A DNA stretch of 64,000 bases from Thalassobacillus devorans MSP14 (GCF_000496835.1 NZ_KI543236.1:1114589-1178588); one strand, 5' to 3'. Counted from the first letter of the stretch, positions 18,087-27,955 are shown. A program made the numbers and translations. The notes: generated by a model from the letters alone, not told the origin.

Positions 18087-18682
18087 GCTTAGCTGGTAAA
18101 ACGATTGGTTTCGGATTGACTGGATCTCATTGTACGTATGACGCTGTATTTCCTGAAATTAAACGCCTGATTGATATGAAAGCCAAAGTAGTACCAATTC
18201 TTTCTTATACCGTACAAAAAACGGATACGAGGTTTGGAGATGCCGAAGACCATCTGAAAAAGCTGAAAGAGCTGACCGGAGAAGAGCTGATTATGACAAT
18301 TCCGGATGCTGAACCACTAGGACCAAAACGACCGCTTGATTGTATGGTAATAGCTCCCTTGACGGGCAACTCGATGAGCAAAATGGCTAACGCCTTGACT
18401 GATTCCCCTGTATTGATGGCGGCGAAAGCCACCTTGCGTAATGGCGGTCCCGTGGTTCTTGGAATCTCAACGAATGATGCACTTGGTTTGAACGGAGTTA
18501 ACCTGATGAGACTGATGGCTACAAAAAATATCTACTTTATTCCATATGGCCAGGATAACCCATATAAAAAACCGAATTCCCTTGTCGCTGATATGACTAA
18601 ACTGCCGGAAACGGTGGAAGCAGCCATCGCTGGCAGGCAGAAACAGCCTGTCATCATTCAGCGTCATTTCGAAGAAGCTTAG
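18083..18682 (+). CDS. dpaB: Dipicolinate synthase subunit B
   Basis: Flavoprotein-like partner of DpaA (SpoVFB). 199 residues of the HFCD/flavoprotein family: FGLTGSHCTYDAVFPEIKRL, the core PLDCMVIAPLTGNSMSKMANALTDSPVLMAAKA, and GISTNDALGLNGVNLMRLMATKNIYFIPYGQDNP. ATG 18083 overlaps the dpaA stop, implying coupled translation, with GGAAGGAG upstream. The lysine-pathway genes that supply the substrate follow directly. Confidence 0.96.
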   Translation: MSLAGKTIGFGLTGSHCTYDAVFPEIKRLIDMKAKVVPILSYTVQKTDTRFGDAEDHLKKLKELTGEELIMTIPDAEPLGPKRPLDCMVIAPLTGNSMSKMANALTDSPVLMAAKATLRNGGPVVLGISTNDALGLNGVNLMRLMATKNIYFIPYGQDNPYKKPNSLVADMTKLPETVEAAIAGRQKQPVIIQRHFEEA

Positions 18683-18688
18683 ATATGA

Positions 18689-18719
18689 TTAACATTGTCT
18701 CCCCTTAATATGATAGAAT
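18689..18719 (+). promoter_or_regulatory. Candidate promoter of asd-dapG-dapA
   Basis: TTAACA (18689-18694) and an extended -10 TGATAGAAT (TG at 18711, hexamer 18714-18719) with a 19-base spacer. It allows vegetative expression of the lysine genes independently of SigK-driven dpaAB. Confidence 0.45.
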
Positions 18720-18782
18720 ACAAGAATAGTGACTCTATTTCAGAGAATTTTCAATTATTCAAACGAGAAAGGGGACACAGAT

Positions 18783-19829
18783 ATGAGTCAAACTAAACAA
18801 TATAATGTAGCAGTAGTAGGTGCCACAGGTGCTGTGGGGCAAAAGATGATTGAAACATTGGCAGATCGTGACTTTCCAATCAAAAGTCTGAAACTGCTTT
18901 CTTCCTCGCGCTCTGCGGGTAAGAAAATTTCCTATAAAGGTGAAGAAATCACAGTAGAAGAAGCAAAGCCTGAAAGTTTTGAAGGCATCGATATCGCTTT
19001 ATTTTCTGCCGGTGGTTCCATTTCTAAAAAGTTCGCTCCTGAAGCAGTAAAACGTGGGGCCGTCGTTGTTGATAACACAAGTGCATACCGTATGGATCCA
19101 GAGGTACCGCTGGTTGTGCCTGAGGTAAATAAAGAAGACATCAAGGAACATAAAGGGATCATTGCCAACCCGAATTGCTCGACTATCCAAATGGTAGCCG
19201 CGCTTGAGCCGATTAAAAAGGCTTACGGACTGAAGCGTATCATCGTTTCCACTTATCAGGCTGTATCAGGTTCCGGGACAGAAGCCATTGATGAATTACG
19301 CGAGCAATCCCAGTCTTTCCTTGATGGAGAAGAAATGAAAGCTGAAATCCTGCCTGTAAAAGGAGACGAAAAGCATTTTCCTATCGCATTCAATGCTTTA
19401 CCACAAATTGATACTTTCGAGGAAAATGGATACACGTTTGAAGAAATGAAAATGATCAATGAAACAAAGAAAATCATGCATGCAGAAGAGTTGCCTGTGG
19501 CGGCAACTTGTGTAAGGCTGCCGATTTTCACATCTCATGCAGAAAGTGTATATATTGAAACAGAGAAAGATGATTTGTCAGTCGAGGACCTTCATCAATC
19601 CCTTACAAATGCTCCAGGTATTGTATTGGAAGACGATCCGGCAACCCAAACATATCCAACTCCTTTAAGCGCTGCCGATAAACGGGAAGTGTTTGTAGGA
19701 AGGGTCCGGAAAGACCTGAACCAACCAAATGGGTTCCATCTTTGGGTAGTCTCTGATAATCTATTAAAGGGAGCGGCTTGGAATTCTGTACAAATCGCAG
19801 AACAACTGGTTGCTAATGATTGGTTGTAA
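18783..19829 (+). CDS. asd: Aspartate-semialdehyde dehydrogenase
   Basis: Reduces aspartyl phosphate to aspartate semialdehyde, the branch point to lysine, threonine and methionine. 348 residues. The NADP-binding GATGAVG (13-19), the catalytic cysteine in ANPNCSTIQ (C132) and the later HAESVYIE segment are all present. ATG 18783 has GAAAGGGG upstream; the in-frame GTG at 18729 lacks one. First gene of the asd-dapG-dapA run. Confidence 0.97.
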   Translation: MSQTKQYNVAVVGATGAVGQKMIETLADRDFPIKSLKLLSSSRSAGKKISYKGEEITVEEAKPESFEGIDIALFSAGGSISKKFAPEAVKRGAVVVDNTSAYRMDPEVPLVVPEVNKEDIKEHKGIIANPNCSTIQMVAALEPIKKAYGLKRIIVSTYQAVSGSGTEAIDELREQSQSFLDGEEMKAEILPVKGDEKHFPIAFNALPQIDTFEENGYTFEEMKMINETKKIMHAEELPVAATCVRLPIFTSHAESVYIETEKDDLSVEDLHQSLTNAPGIVLEDDPATQTYPTPLSAADKREVFVGRVRKDLNQPNGFHLWVVSDNLLKGAAWNSVQIAEQLVANDWL

Positions 19830-19853
19830 TTTCTTAGTTGATGGGGTGTCAAC

Positions 19854-21071
19854 ATGAAAGTAGTTGTACAAAAATTTGGTGGAACATCTGTAAGAGATAC
19901 AGCAGGTAGAAAAAAAGCAATTGAACATATCCAGATAGCAATTGAGCAAGGTTATAAGGTGGTGGTCACCGTTTCTGCAATGGGCAGGAAAGGTGACCCT
20001 TACGCCACCGATACGTTGCTTGACCTCGTGGATTTTCCCGCCTCAAATATTTCTTCCCGTGAACGTGATTTATTGATGTCATGCGGAGAAACAATTTCAT
20101 CTGTAGTTTTTTCCAATGAATTGAAACGGGCAGGCATCCATGCGATCGCCTTGACTGGCGGTCAGGCTGGATTCATAACAAATGGAGATTTTACAAAAGC
20201 TAAGATTACTAAAATGGATGCCACACGTGTGGAAGACGAATTGAATTCTCATGATGTAGTAGTGGTAGCCGGTTTCCAGGGGAGATCGGAAGAGAATGAA
20301 ATCACTACGATTGGCCGCGGGGGCAGTGATACGACAGCTGCAGCATTGGGAGCGGCACTTCAAGCCGATTTTGTAGATATTTTTACAGACGTGGAAGGTA
20401 TTATGACGGCGGATCCTCGAATTGTGGATTCCGCACGCGCCCTTAATAAAGTTACTTATAATGATATTTGTAATCTCGCTTATCAGGGGGCGAAAGTCAT
20501 TCATCCAAGAGCAGTTGAAATTGCCATGCAGGCAGAAGTACCGATCCGTGTACGCTCAACTTATTCCCATGATGAAGGTACACTCGTCACCTCCTCCAGG
20601 GAATCGGAAGCAGGCAAAGATATCCCAGATCGCTTAGTAACAGGTATTGCTCACATTTCAGGTATCACTCAAATCAGAGTACTTGCAAAAGAAGAACCAT
20701 ACCAGCTGCAATCCGAAGTATTCAAATCAATGGCAGAAGCTGGGATATCGGTAGATTTCATTAACATTTCTCCAAGCGGAGTCGTTTATACGATAGAAGA
20801 TTTATACACGAACCGAGCTGTGGAAATCCTGGAAAACCTGGGTTATACGCCTGAGGTGATCCGTAATTGTGCGAAAGTATCGACAGTAGGTGCGGGTATG
20901 ACCGGTGTTCCTGGTGTAACTGCGAAAATCGTTCATACTTTGACAGAAGCGGGAGTACAGATATTGCAGTCTGCCGACTCCCATACGACGATATGGGTAT
21001 TGATCCCGCAGGATGATTTAGTTACGGCTGTCAATGCCTTGCACAATGTTTTTGAACTTGACACTGAATAA
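19854..21071 (+). CDS. dapG: Aspartate kinase I (DapG type)
   Basis: Phosphorylates aspartate in the first step of the pathway. 405 residues. The kinase domain opens with VQKFGGTSV and contains VSAMGRKGDPYATD, CGETISS and TIGRGGSDTTAAALGAAL. Two ACT domains follow (ITQIRVLAKEEPYQLQSEVFKSMAEAGISVDFI and VSTVGAGMTGVPGVTAKI). Sequence and neighbours match B. subtilis DapG, the diaminopimelate-inhibited isozyme, so I infer that regulation. ATG 19854, 24 bases after asd. Confidence 0.96.
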   Translation: MKVVVQKFGGTSVRDTAGRKKAIEHIQIAIEQGYKVVVTVSAMGRKGDPYATDTLLDLVDFPASNISSRERDLLMSCGETISSVVFSNELKRAGIHAIALTGGQAGFITNGDFTKAKITKMDATRVEDELNSHDVVVVAGFQGRSEENEITTIGRGGSDTTAAALGAALQADFVDIFTDVEGIMTADPRIVDSARALNKVTYNDICNLAYQGAKVIHPRAVEIAMQAEVPIRVRSTYSHDEGTLVTSSRESEAGKDIPDRLVTGIAHISGITQIRVLAKEEPYQLQSEVFKSMAEAGISVDFINISPSGVVYTIEDLYTNRAVEILENLGYTPEVIRNCAKVSTVGAGMTGVPGVTAKIVHTLTEAGVQILQSADSHTTIWVLIPQDDLVTAVNALHNVFELDTE

Positions 21072-21099
21072 CAGTGAGTGAGAAGGGAGAAAGTGCAAG

Positions 21100-21972
21100 A
21101 TGAATTTCGGCAGATTATTGACAGCAATGGTCACCCCATTTGATAACAAAGGGAATATTGATTTCGAAAAGACGACGAAACTCGTCAATTATTTAATCAA
21201 TAATGGATCAGATGGGCTGGTCGTTGCAGGAACTACAGGCGAGTCTCCAACCCTGACATCAGAAGAAAAAGCAGCACTATGGAAGCATACGGTGGAGGTC
21301 GTTAATAAACGTGTGCCTGTAATTGCTGGCAGTGGCAGCAATAATACACATGCTTCCATTGAGTTGACCAGGAAAGCGGAAAATGCCGGTGTAGATGCTG
21401 TCATGCTAGTGACTCCATATTACAATAAGCCGAACCAGCATGGGCTTTATCAACACTTTAAGAGTATTGCCCATGAAACGAAACTCCCTGTAATGTTATA
21501 TAATGTTCCAGGTCGCTCCATTGTACCGATAGCAGCGGAAACTGTTATCACGCTCTCAAAAATTCCGAATATCGTCTCTTTAAAAGATGCAAGTAAAGAT
21601 TTTGAAGCAATTTCAGAAATGATTGAGCGGACACCTGAGAATTTCACCGTATATGGGGGAGAGGACAGTCTTACCTTGCCGATCCGATCTGTCGGTGCTT
21701 CAGGCATCGTCTCTGTTGCCTCTCATGTTATTGGAAAAGAAATGCAGGAGATGCTTGAAAAATTCGACCAGGGTGATGTGGAAGGTGCAGCTGAGGTACA
21801 CCGTAAGCTTATTCCGATCATGAGTGAATTATTCAAAGCACCTTCCCCAGTACCTGTGAAAACAGCATTGCAAATTAAAGGAATGGATGTCGGCGGAGTC
21901 CGGCTTCCTCTTGTACCATTGACTCCTGAAGAACGGGAACGCCTAGTGAATGTGCTCCAGGTTTCCGTTTAA
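21100..21972 (+). CDS. dapA: 4-hydroxy-tetrahydrodipicolinate synthase
   Basis: Condenses pyruvate with aspartate semialdehyde; its product is the precursor of both diaminopimelate and dipicolinate. 290-residue (beta/alpha)8 barrel. The Schiff-base lysine is K162 in SLKDASKD, the catalytic tyrosine Y134 in YNVPGRS, and the GTTGES loop is at 44-49. ATG 21100, last gene before a strong terminator. It acts together with dpaAB encoded just upstream. Confidence 0.97.
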   Translation: MNFGRLLTAMVTPFDNKGNIDFEKTTKLVNYLINNGSDGLVVAGTTGESPTLTSEEKAALWKHTVEVVNKRVPVIAGSGSNNTHASIELTRKAENAGVDAVMLVTPYYNKPNQHGLYQHFKSIAHETKLPVMLYNVPGRSIVPIAAETVITLSKIPNIVSLKDASKDFEAISEMIERTPENFTVYGGEDSLTLPIRSVGASGIVSVASHVIGKEMQEMLEKFDQGDVEGAAEVHRKLIPIMSELFKAPSPVPVKTALQIKGMDVGGVRLPLVPLTPEERERLVNVLQVSV

Positions 21973-21993
21973 CAAAATTTTATTACGAATAAC

Positions 21994-22041
21994 AGAAAAG
22001 CAGCATTTTTACCATCACGGTAGATGCTGCTTTTCGTTTTC
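21994..22041 (+). terminator. Rho-independent terminator after dapA
   Basis: GAAAAGCAGCAT (21995-22006) pairs with ATGCTGCTTTTC (22024-22035), continuing into GTTTT. The pairing is a clean 12 base pairs. Confidence 0.85.
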
Positions 22042-22224
22042 CCTAATTAGAATCAGACTTTTTTCTTTTGTTCAAAATAACCTCCAATATAGCAGCGCTA
22101 TCCCTCTTTATTCATTCTCCCATTGTCTGAACTTAATAAGGTTAATTTGGTTATTAATATTTAACAAAATTTATTTGCTGCCATATAAATTCCACTACAA
22201 CATTTCAGAAAGCTTTTTTAGATT
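22042..22224. other. AT-rich interval between dapA and tepA
   Basis: After the dapA terminator this 180-base AT-rich stretch holds nothing I can name. A reading frame through it from 21950 starts inside dapA, has no ribosome site and an unnatural composition. Confidence 0.5.
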
Positions 22225-22254
22225 GTATTGGATGATTATGTCTGGTTCATACTA
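22225..22254 (+). promoter_or_regulatory. Forespore-type (SigF/SigG) promoter of tepA
   Basis: GTATT (22225-22229), an 18-base spacer and CATACTA (22248-22254), a full match to the forespore -10 CATnnTA. In B. subtilis, TepA has been described as a forespore protease acting in spore outgrowth, so the signal fits the gene. Confidence 0.55.
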
Positions 22255-22277
22255 ATCATAAAGAAAGGGGTATGATC

Positions 22278-23024
22278 ATGACAGATTTAAATAATCAACC
22301 GCAACAACCTCAGAAAGAACAGCCTGGAGATCAGCCGAAAAAGTCAGAACTGGTTGAAAAAATACAACAGCTGGGACAATCAAATGTTGCCCAGGCTCCT
22401 GATTCTAATATACATGTTCTGCCTATCATTGGACAAGTGGAAGGCCACATGCAGCTTCCTCCTCAAAATAAAACAACCAAATATGAACACTTGATTCCGC
22501 AACTGGTCGCCATCGAACAGAATCCTAAAATCGAAGGCTTGATTGTTTTATTGAACACAGTAGGCGGAGATGTGGAAGCAGGCCTTGCTATATCCGAAAT
22601 GATTGCTTCGCTTTCCAAACCGACTGCATCGATCGTACTCGGAGGTGGGCACTCCATCGGTGTACCGATTGCTGTTTCTACGAACCATTCATTTATCACA
22701 GAGACTGCAACGATGACCATTCATCCGATCCGGATGACCGGCCTTGTAATCGGAGTACCCCAGACCTTTGAATATATGGATAAGATGCAGGATCGTGTGG
22801 TTAATTTTGTGACTCAGCATTCCAATATCGATGAGGATAAATTTAAGGAATTGATGTTTGCAAAAGGTAACCTTACCAGGGATATAGGGACAAACGTAGT
22901 AGGGCAGGACGCTGTTGATTACGGACTTATCGATGCTGTTGGTGGTGTGAAAGAAGCAATGGAAAAACTGAACGAAGAGATTGACAAAAGAAAACCTGAC
23001 GAAGATGAGCAGGTGATACAGTAA
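22278..23024 (+). CDS. tepA: ClpP-like protease TepA (YmfB)
   Basis: ATP-independent ClpP-fold serine protease linked in B. subtilis to breakdown of small acid-soluble spore proteins. 248 residues. After a Gln/Pro/Lys-rich N-terminus (about 1-40), the ClpP core carries the nucleophile S126 in GGGHSIG and H149 in [26 protein letters not shown] and [21 protein letters not shown] are also typical. I chose ATG 22278 with AAAGGGG seven bases upstream over ATG 22272, which is too close. It overlaps ylzJ by one base. Confidence 0.93.
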   Translation: MTDLNNQPQQPQKEQPGDQPKKSELVEKIQQLGQSNVAQAPDSNIHVLPIIGQVEGHMQLPPQNKTTKYEHLIPQLVAIEQNPKIEGLIVLLNTVGGDVEAGLAISEMIASLSKPTASIVLGGGHSIGVPIAVSTNHSFITETATMTIHPIRMTGLVIGVPQTFEYMDKMQDRVVNFVTQHSNIDEDKFKELMFAKGNLTRDIGTNVVGQDAVDYGLIDAVGGVKEAMEKLNEEIDKRKPDEDEQVIQ

Positions 23025-23233
23025 TGGTGCTTTATACACCTTTAAGTGAAGTAGACATTTTTCCAGCCGATCAAACAGCGTATGATAGTACGGTCATCAC
23101 CACTTATAATCAAACACCCGTAAAAGCCTTCAAACTGGAAAACGGAAGCTACCAGATTGTCCAGGTGTTATCGACGGATCCTTCTATCTACTTACATCCC
23201 GATTATCAGCCGGGAATGCAATTTAACGCTTAA
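23024..23233 (+). CDS. ylzJ: YlzJ-like small protein
   Basis: 69-residue protein of the YlzJ family, function unknown, found between tepA and spoIIIE in Bacillaceae. It begins [16 protein letters not shown] and ends with the family signature VLSTDPSIYLHPDYQPGM. Its ATG shares one base with the tepA stop, so translation is probably coupled. No membrane segment or cysteine. Confidence 0.85.
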   Translation: MVLYTPLSEVDIFPADQTAYDSTVITTYNQTPVKAFKLENGSYQIVQVLSTDPSIYLHPDYQPGMQFNA

Positions 23234-23250
23234 ACAGACACCAAACACAT

Positions 23251-23268
23251 GCTTGCCTGTGCTATAAT
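23251..23268 (+). promoter_or_regulatory. Extended -10 promoter of spoIIIE
   Basis: TGCTATAAT (TG at 23260-23261, TATAAT 23263-23268) with no recognisable -35. Start site would be near 23275, giving a leader of about 90 bases that contains a hairpin. Confidence 0.55.
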
Positions 23269-23287
23269 GAAAATAACTTTAAACGAA

Positions 23288-23335
23288 CAGGGATGTCGCA
23301 CACAATGGATTATTCATTTGCGCCGGCATCCTTGT
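23288..23335 (+). other. Leader hairpin upstream of spoIIIE
   Basis: CAGGGATG (23288-23295) pairs with CATCCTTG (23327-23334), with CGCA/TGCG inside. It is followed by TCTTTTC, a weak T tract. It could be a leaky attenuator or just a leader structure. Confidence 0.4.
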
Positions 23336-23365
23336 CTTTTCATTATGGAAGTTAGAGGTGACAGC

Positions 23366-25681
23366 ATGGCAAAAAAGCGAAAGACAAAGAAACAGGCCAA
23401 GTTGAAAAAACAATTGAAAGTCGAATTACTTGGTCTCTTATTCATATTACTCGCGGTGTTCGGAAGCGGTGCCAGCATAATCAGTGATGGAGCCATACCC
23501 GGTGGGCTGGAGCATCTTTTTCAATTCTTCTTCGGTGTATGGTATTTTGTAGCATCGGTTTTTCTCCTTGTGCTGGGATTATTTTTGATGATCAAAAGAA
23601 AGTGGCCGGCATTTTTACATAAGCGAATGGTGGGATTTTATATCATCTTCCTTTCCACGATTCTTTTCACGCACATCCAGTCGTTTGAAAGTATTCTTGC
23701 AGATTCTGTACAGCCATCGATTTTGAAAACAACGTGGGAGCATTATTTTTCTTATTTGGACGGTAGTCTGCCGTTTTCCATTATTGGCGGCGGAATGACT
23801 GGAGCCGTGTTATTTGCCCTTACTTATTTCCTCTTTTCAGCAGCAGGGGCTAAAATTTTATCAGTGTTTGGGATTATCATCGGGATAATTTTTCTTACTG
23901 AATGGTCACTTGGAAGCTGGTTGGAAAGTATGTTCAGCAGGTTCCTTGCATTTGTCCGGAATCAATGGGAGGCTGTCAAAACCAGCAGGGTGACAAAAGA
24001 AAAAGCACCGAAGAAAAAAGACAAAAAGAAGAAACAAATAGCCGATAACGAGGAATTCCCGGATGAAACAGAACCGGAAGTAGCAGGAATCACAGATAGC
24101 GAAGAGCCGATCATCCAGGATTTTACCGATATCGCTTATTCTTCTGAAATGACACAGCAGCAGGAACAGGGAGAGCCAGCTGCAAAAATAGAAGCAGAGG
24201 AAAAAGAGGAGGATCAATTGACCCAGTCATTACCTATGACGGAAGTAGAGAACAAAGATTATCAATTGCCTAGTATGGACTTGTTAGCAGAGCCCACGCA
24301 TAACTCTCAGTCGCAGGAACGCTCTCAAATCCAGGCCACGGTAAAGAAACTGGAAAAGACGTTCCATAGTTTTGGAGTAAAAGCCAAAGTTACCAAAGTC
24401 CATGTCGGTCCGGCTGTTACAAAATATGAAGTATATCCTGATGTGGGGGTAAAAGTAAGTAAAATCGTCAACTTACATGATGATCTTGCCTTAGCGCTGG
24501 CAGCAAAAGATATCCGTATTGAAGCTCCGATTCCAGGAAAATCTGCCGTCGGAATCGAAGTACCTAACACAGAAGTAGCGATGGTTTCCTTGCGGGAGGT
24601 TTTAGAATCCAATTATGCCAAGCAGGGTCAGAAACTTGGATTTGCACTCGGACGTGACATTTCGGGTGATGCTGTAATAGGGGAACTGAATAAAATGCCC
24701 CACCTCCTGGTAGCGGGTGCTACAGGAAGCGGGAAAAGTGTATGTATCAATGGTATTATTACCAGTATATTGATGCGCGCGAAACCGCATGAAGTAAAAA
24801 TGATGATGATTGACCCGAAAAAAGTGGAATTAAATGTCTACAATGGCATCCCGCATTTGCTTTCTCCGGTTGTGACAGATCCAAAAAAAGCGGCAAGGGC
24901 CTTGAAAAAAGTAGTGGCTGAAATGGAACGCCGTTATGATTTATTTTCAGATACAGGGACAAGAAATATTGAAGGCTATAACGAATATATCAAAAAGCAG
25001 AACCAGGACACGGAGGATACACAGCCGCAGCTGCCGTATATCGTCGTCCTGGTTGATGAACTGGCCGACCTGATGATGGTTGCTTCGAATGACGTGGAGG
25101 ATGCCATCACCCGGCTTGCGCAAATGGCACGTGCAGCCGGCATCCACTTGATTATTGCTACCCAGCGTCCTTCGGTTGACGTCATTACCGGGATTATTAA
25201 AGCCAATATTCCATCAAGAATTGCGTTCAGCGTATCTTCACAAACAGATTCCCGGACAATCCTTGATTCAGGTGGTGCTGAAAAGCTTCTTGGCAGAGGG
25301 GATATGTTGTTCATGCCGGTAGGCGCTTCGAAACCGACTCGGGTACAGGGTGCTTTCCTATCTGATGAAGAGGTTGAACGAATTGTCAATTTCTGCGTCG
25401 AACAGCAGCGGGCGCAATACCAGGAGGAAATGATCCCTGAAGAAGAAAGCGAAGTAAAGCAGGAAGTGGATGATGATCTTTATCCGGAAGCGGTTCAATT
25501 AGTGATTGAAATGCAAAGCGCAAGCGTCTCAATGCTTCAAAGGCGATTCCGGGTCGGTTATACGAGAGCGGCGAGATTGATTGATGCCATGGAAGACAAC
25601 GGAATAGTTGGCCCATATGAAGGCAGTAAGCCGAGGACTGTACTTGTATCACAAACCAGTGAAGAACAGCAAAGTTCGTAA
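23366..25681 (+). CDS. spoIIIE: DNA translocase SpoIIIE (FtsK family)
   Basis: Membrane-anchored ATPase that pumps the chromosome into the forespore. 771 residues. Several N-terminal membrane segments (about residues 20-170) are followed by a charged acidic linker (about 200-330). The motor has Walker A GATGSGKS, Walker [13 protein letters not shown] and [14 protein letters not shown]. The C-terminal gamma winged helix ([39 protein letters not shown]) reads the SRS orienting sequences. ATG 23366 follows AGAGGTGA; the longer in-frame start at 23249 would begin before the transcript. Confidence 0.97.
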   Translation: MAKKRKTKKQAKLKKQLKVELLGLLFILLAVFGSGASIISDGAIPGGLEHLFQFFFGVWYFVASVFLLVLGLFLMIKRKWPAFLHKRMVGFYIIFLSTILFTHIQSFESILADSVQPSILKTTWEHYFSYLDGSLPFSIIGGGMTGAVLFALTYFLFSAAGAKILSVFGIIIGIIFLTEWSLGSWLESMFSRFLAFVRNQWEAVKTSRVTKEKAPKKKDKKKKQIADNEEFPDETEPEVAGITDSEEPIIQDFTDIAYSSEMTQQQEQGEPAAKIEAEEKEEDQLTQSLPMTEVENKDYQLPSMDLLAEPTHNSQSQERSQIQATVKKLEKTFHSFGVKAKVTKVHVGPAVTKYEVYPDVGVKVSKIVNLHDDLALALAAKDIRIEAPIPGKSAVGIEVPNTEVAMVSLREVLESNYAKQGQKLGFALGRDISGDAVIGELNKMPHLLVAGATGSGKSVCINGIITSILMRAKPHEVKMMMIDPKKVELNVYNGIPHLLSPVVTDPKKAARALKKVVAEMERRYDLFSDTGTRNIEGYNEYIKKQNQDTEDTQPQLPYIVVLVDELADLMMVASNDVEDAITRLAQMARAAGIHLIIATQRPSVDVITGIIKANIPSRIAFSVSSQTDSRTILDSGGAEKLLGRGDMLFMPVGASKPTRVQGAFLSDEEVERIVNFCVEQQRAQYQEEMIPEEESEVKQEVDDDLYPEAVQLVIEMQSASVSMLQRRFRVGYTRAARLIDAMEDNGIVGPYEGSKPRTVLVSQTSEEQQSS

Positions 25682-25714
25682 ACGATTTATACTCGTTTTG
25701 CTTAATTACAAAAC

Positions 25715-25757
25715 AAAATCCTATGCCTGTTTAAAACCGGGCATAGGATTTTTTTAC
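25715..25757 (+). terminator. Rho-independent terminator after spoIIIE
   Basis: AAATCCTATGCC (25716-25727) pairs with GGCATAGGATTT (25740-25751), followed by TTTTT. Confidence 0.88.
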
Positions 25758-25865
25758 AATAAATATGTCCAGGGTGAAAATAGACCTAATTAATCACACT
25801 AATCCAAAAAGTTGTGTCTTATTTAGTAAAAATACGAAAACACTATTTATTTATGACTAGTTTAG

Positions 25866-25874
25866 TGGTATATT
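25866..25874 (+). promoter_or_regulatory. Extended -10 promoter of the GntR gene
   Basis: TGGTATATT (TG 25866, TATATT 25869-25874) with a poor -35 (TTTATT, 25846). Just downstream GACA/TGTC half-sites at 25882-25894 could be an operator, but I cannot assign it. Confidence 0.45.
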
Positions 25875-25943
25875 ATTTTCTGACAAGATGTGTCGAACGT
25901 CAGATGTCAGATCTCATACGTTAGGAAAATTGGAGGGAAATCT

Positions 25944-26669
25944 ATGTCAATAAGACAGGACACCCGTCATTTGTATTTACAGGTAATCGAACAGGTGAAA
26001 CGGGATATTGAAAATGGTATCTATAAAGAAAAAGAAAAACTGCCATCTGAATTTCAACTCTCCAAAAAGCTGGGGGTTTCCCGGGCAACATTGCGTGAAG
26101 CTTTAAGAATACTGGAAGAAGAAAACATAGTGACACGTCGACATGGGGTAGGTACCTTTGTCAACCCTAAACCCGTGTTTTCATCAGGTATCGAAGAATT
26201 GATCAGTGTAACAGCGATGATTCAGAAATCTGGTATGACTCCTGGGACTCAATTTCTATCTACAGATTTCATTGAACCTACAGATGAAGACAAATCACGC
26301 TTTGAACCCACCATTATACATAGTCTAGCACAAATCGAGCGGGTGCGGACGGCTGATTCTCAGCCAGTGGTTTACTGTATCGATAAAATTCCTGATGGTC
26401 TTATTCCTGTTAAAGATGTATTAGAGAGAGATTCCATTTTTGACAGTCTGGAAGAATATGCTAGCAAACGCGTAAGTTACGCTGTTACTTATATAGAGCC
26501 AATCGGATATCATGATCGGATTTCTCCTGTTTTAGAATGTGAACCTGAACAATCACTGCTTCTACTGAAACAGATGCATTACACAGAAACGGATGAGCCT
26601 GTGCTCTATTCATCAAACTACTTCCGGGCAGACAAGTTCAGTTTCCATGTTCTACGAAAAAGGGTGTAA
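25944..26669 (+). CDS. ymfC: GntR/HutC family transcriptional regulator (YmfC-like)
   Basis: 241 residues. The N-terminal GntR winged helix-turn-helix ([48 protein letters not shown], ending RRHGVGTFV) is followed by a UTRA-type ligand-binding domain (from about residue 95). Same size and place as B. subtilis YmfC. ATG 25944 behind GGAGGG. The nucleoside importer lies next to it downstream, so it may control that operon; this is inference from position. Confidence 0.88.
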   Translation: MSIRQDTRHLYLQVIEQVKRDIENGIYKEKEKLPSEFQLSKKLGVSRATLREALRILEEENIVTRRHGVGTFVNPKPVFSSGIEELISVTAMIQKSGMTPGTQFLSTDFIEPTDEDKSRFEPTIIHSLAQIERVRTADSQPVVYCIDKIPDGLIPVKDVLERDSIFDSLEEYASKRVSYAVTYIEPIGYHDRISPVLECEPEQSLLLLKQMHYTETDEPVLYSSNYFRADKFSFHVLRKRV

Positions 26670-26707
26670 GCGATTTCACGAGTAATGATGTGTGCAACAG
26701 ATATTTT

Positions 26708-26739
26708 AGGAGGTGATGAGCGGCGAATAAAAACTTATG
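26708..26739 (+). other. Perfect Shine-Dalgarno site without a gene
   Basis: AGGAGGTGAT (26708-26717) is fully complementary to the 16S 3' end. It is followed only by ATG AGC GGC GAA TAA two bases after the core, and by another four-codon frame at 26737. The next real gene starts 77 bases on with its own ribosome site. It may be a standby site, a leader-peptide control or a gene relic. Confidence 0.4.
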
Positions 26740-26793
26740 AAAGCGGTTTAAATGGATTTTTGCCAATTTTATTACTATTAGGGGGTAATTATT

Positions 26794-27909
26794 TTGAAAA
26801 GTCGTCGTTTTCTATTAGTTTTTTCATTATTACTGGCGCTCGGTATGATTTTGGGAGCTTGTGGATCTTCTGAAGGCGGTTCCAATGAATCTGATGGCAG
26901 CAATGGCGGGAATGGAAATAGTGAAGAAGGTTCTAAGGATGATTTCTCAGTTGCAATGGTTACGGACGTTGGGGGCATCGATGATAAATCATTCAACCAG
27001 TCCGCATGGGAAGGTTTACAGGCTTTTGGAAAAGAAAATGGCATGGAAAAGGGACAAGGCATCGATTATGCCCAATCTGCAAGTGATGCTGACTATAACA
27101 CGAACTTGAATCGTTTGGTGCGCAGTGACTACGATCTGATTTTTGGAATCGGCTTCTTACTTGCTCCAGCAATTGAAGAGGTAGCAGATCAAAATCCAGA
27201 AACCAAGTTCAGTATTGTTGACTCCGTAGTTGAAAAAGACAACGTGGCGAGCATCGTATTTAAAGAGCATCAAGGGTCTTTCCTTGTTGGTGTAGCAGCT
27301 GCCATGAAGACAGAATCTGATCAGGTAGGCTTTATCGGTGGTGTAGATAGTGATTTGATTAACAAGTTCGAAGCAGGCTTCCGTGCTGGTGTCAAATCTG
27401 TCAATCCTGCCATTGAAGTGAAAGTTCAATATGCTGGTGCATTCGATGCGCCGGATGATGGTAAAGCTATCGCTTCTAACATGTATTCTCAAGGTGTAGA
27501 TGTAATTTATCACGCTTCTGGCGGTACAGGTAACGGTGTGTTTGCACAGGCAAAAGACCTTAAGCAAAATGATCCAGAGCGTAATATATGGGTGATCGGT
27601 GTGGACCGTGACCAGCATGAAGAAGGTCAAATCGGTGACATGAACGTTACTTTGACTTCTATGGTCAAACGTGTAGATATCGCAGTCCAGGATATCTCCA
27701 CAAAAGCGATGAACGGCGAATTCCCTGGTGGTGAAGTGGTAGAATACGGACTTGAAGATGACGCAATCAGTGTCGCAACGACAAATGAAGAGGCGATGAC
27801 CGAGGAAATCAAAACTGCTGTTGAAGATTGGAAACAAAAGATCGTCGATGGTGAAGTAGAAGTACCAAGTACACAAGAGGAAGCAAAATCATTTATAGAT
27901 TCCCTATAA
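26794..27909 (+). CDS. BMP-family nucleoside-binding lipoprotein (ABC importer)
   Basis: 371-residue substrate-binding lipoprotein of the BMP/PnrA/NupN class, tethered outside the membrane. The signal peptide ends in lipobox LGAC with the lipidated C23, then a Gly/Ser/Asn-rich linker. The mature part begins VAMVTDVGGIDDKSFNQSAWEGL and includes GIGFLLAPAIEEVADQNPETKF and VIGVDRDQH. The start is TTG 26794 behind AGGGGG, with the ribosome site deciding it. Family members bind purine nucleosides; B. subtilis NupN with NupOPQ imports guanosine. Two terminators separate it from the ATPase gene. Confidence 0.92.
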   Translation: MKSRRFLLVFSLLLALGMILGACGSSEGGSNESDGSNGGNGNSEEGSKDDFSVAMVTDVGGIDDKSFNQSAWEGLQAFGKENGMEKGQGIDYAQSASDADYNTNLNRLVRSDYDLIFGIGFLLAPAIEEVADQNPETKFSIVDSVVEKDNVASIVFKEHQGSFLVGVAAAMKTESDQVGFIGGVDSDLINKFEAGFRAGVKSVNPAIEVKVQYAGAFDAPDDGKAIASNMYSQGVDVIYHASGGTGNGVFAQAKDLKQNDPERNIWVIGVDRDQHEEGQIGDMNVTLTSMVKRVDIAVQDISTKAMNGEFPGGEVVEYGLEDDAISVATTNEEAMTEEIKTAVEDWKQKIVDGEVEVPSTQEEAKSFIDSL

Positions 27910-27916
27910 GTTTTCA

Positions 27917-27950
27917 TGGAAAGGTTGGGGCACCAGCCTTTCCTTCTCTT
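27917..27950 (+). terminator. Hairpin 1 after the binding-protein gene
   Basis: GGAAAGGTTGG (27918-27928), GGCA loop, CCAGCCTTTCC (27933-27943), then TTCTCTT. An 11-pair stem. Confidence 0.75.
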
Positions 27951-27955
27951 ACATA

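Noticed and set aside
21950-22255. 101-codon + strand frame after dapA
   Set aside because: Starts inside dapA, crosses its terminator, and has a composition unlike neighbouring genes.
26765-26779. CodY-like box AATTTTATTACTATT before the binding-protein gene
   Set aside because: Only 11 of 15 to the consensus and in an AT-rich stretch; not strong enough although the B. subtilis nup operon is reported as CodY-controlled.
27157-27876. 239-codon - strand frame opposite the binding-protein gene
   Set aside because: Cys/His/Phe-rich antisense shadow with no ribosome site or family resemblance.
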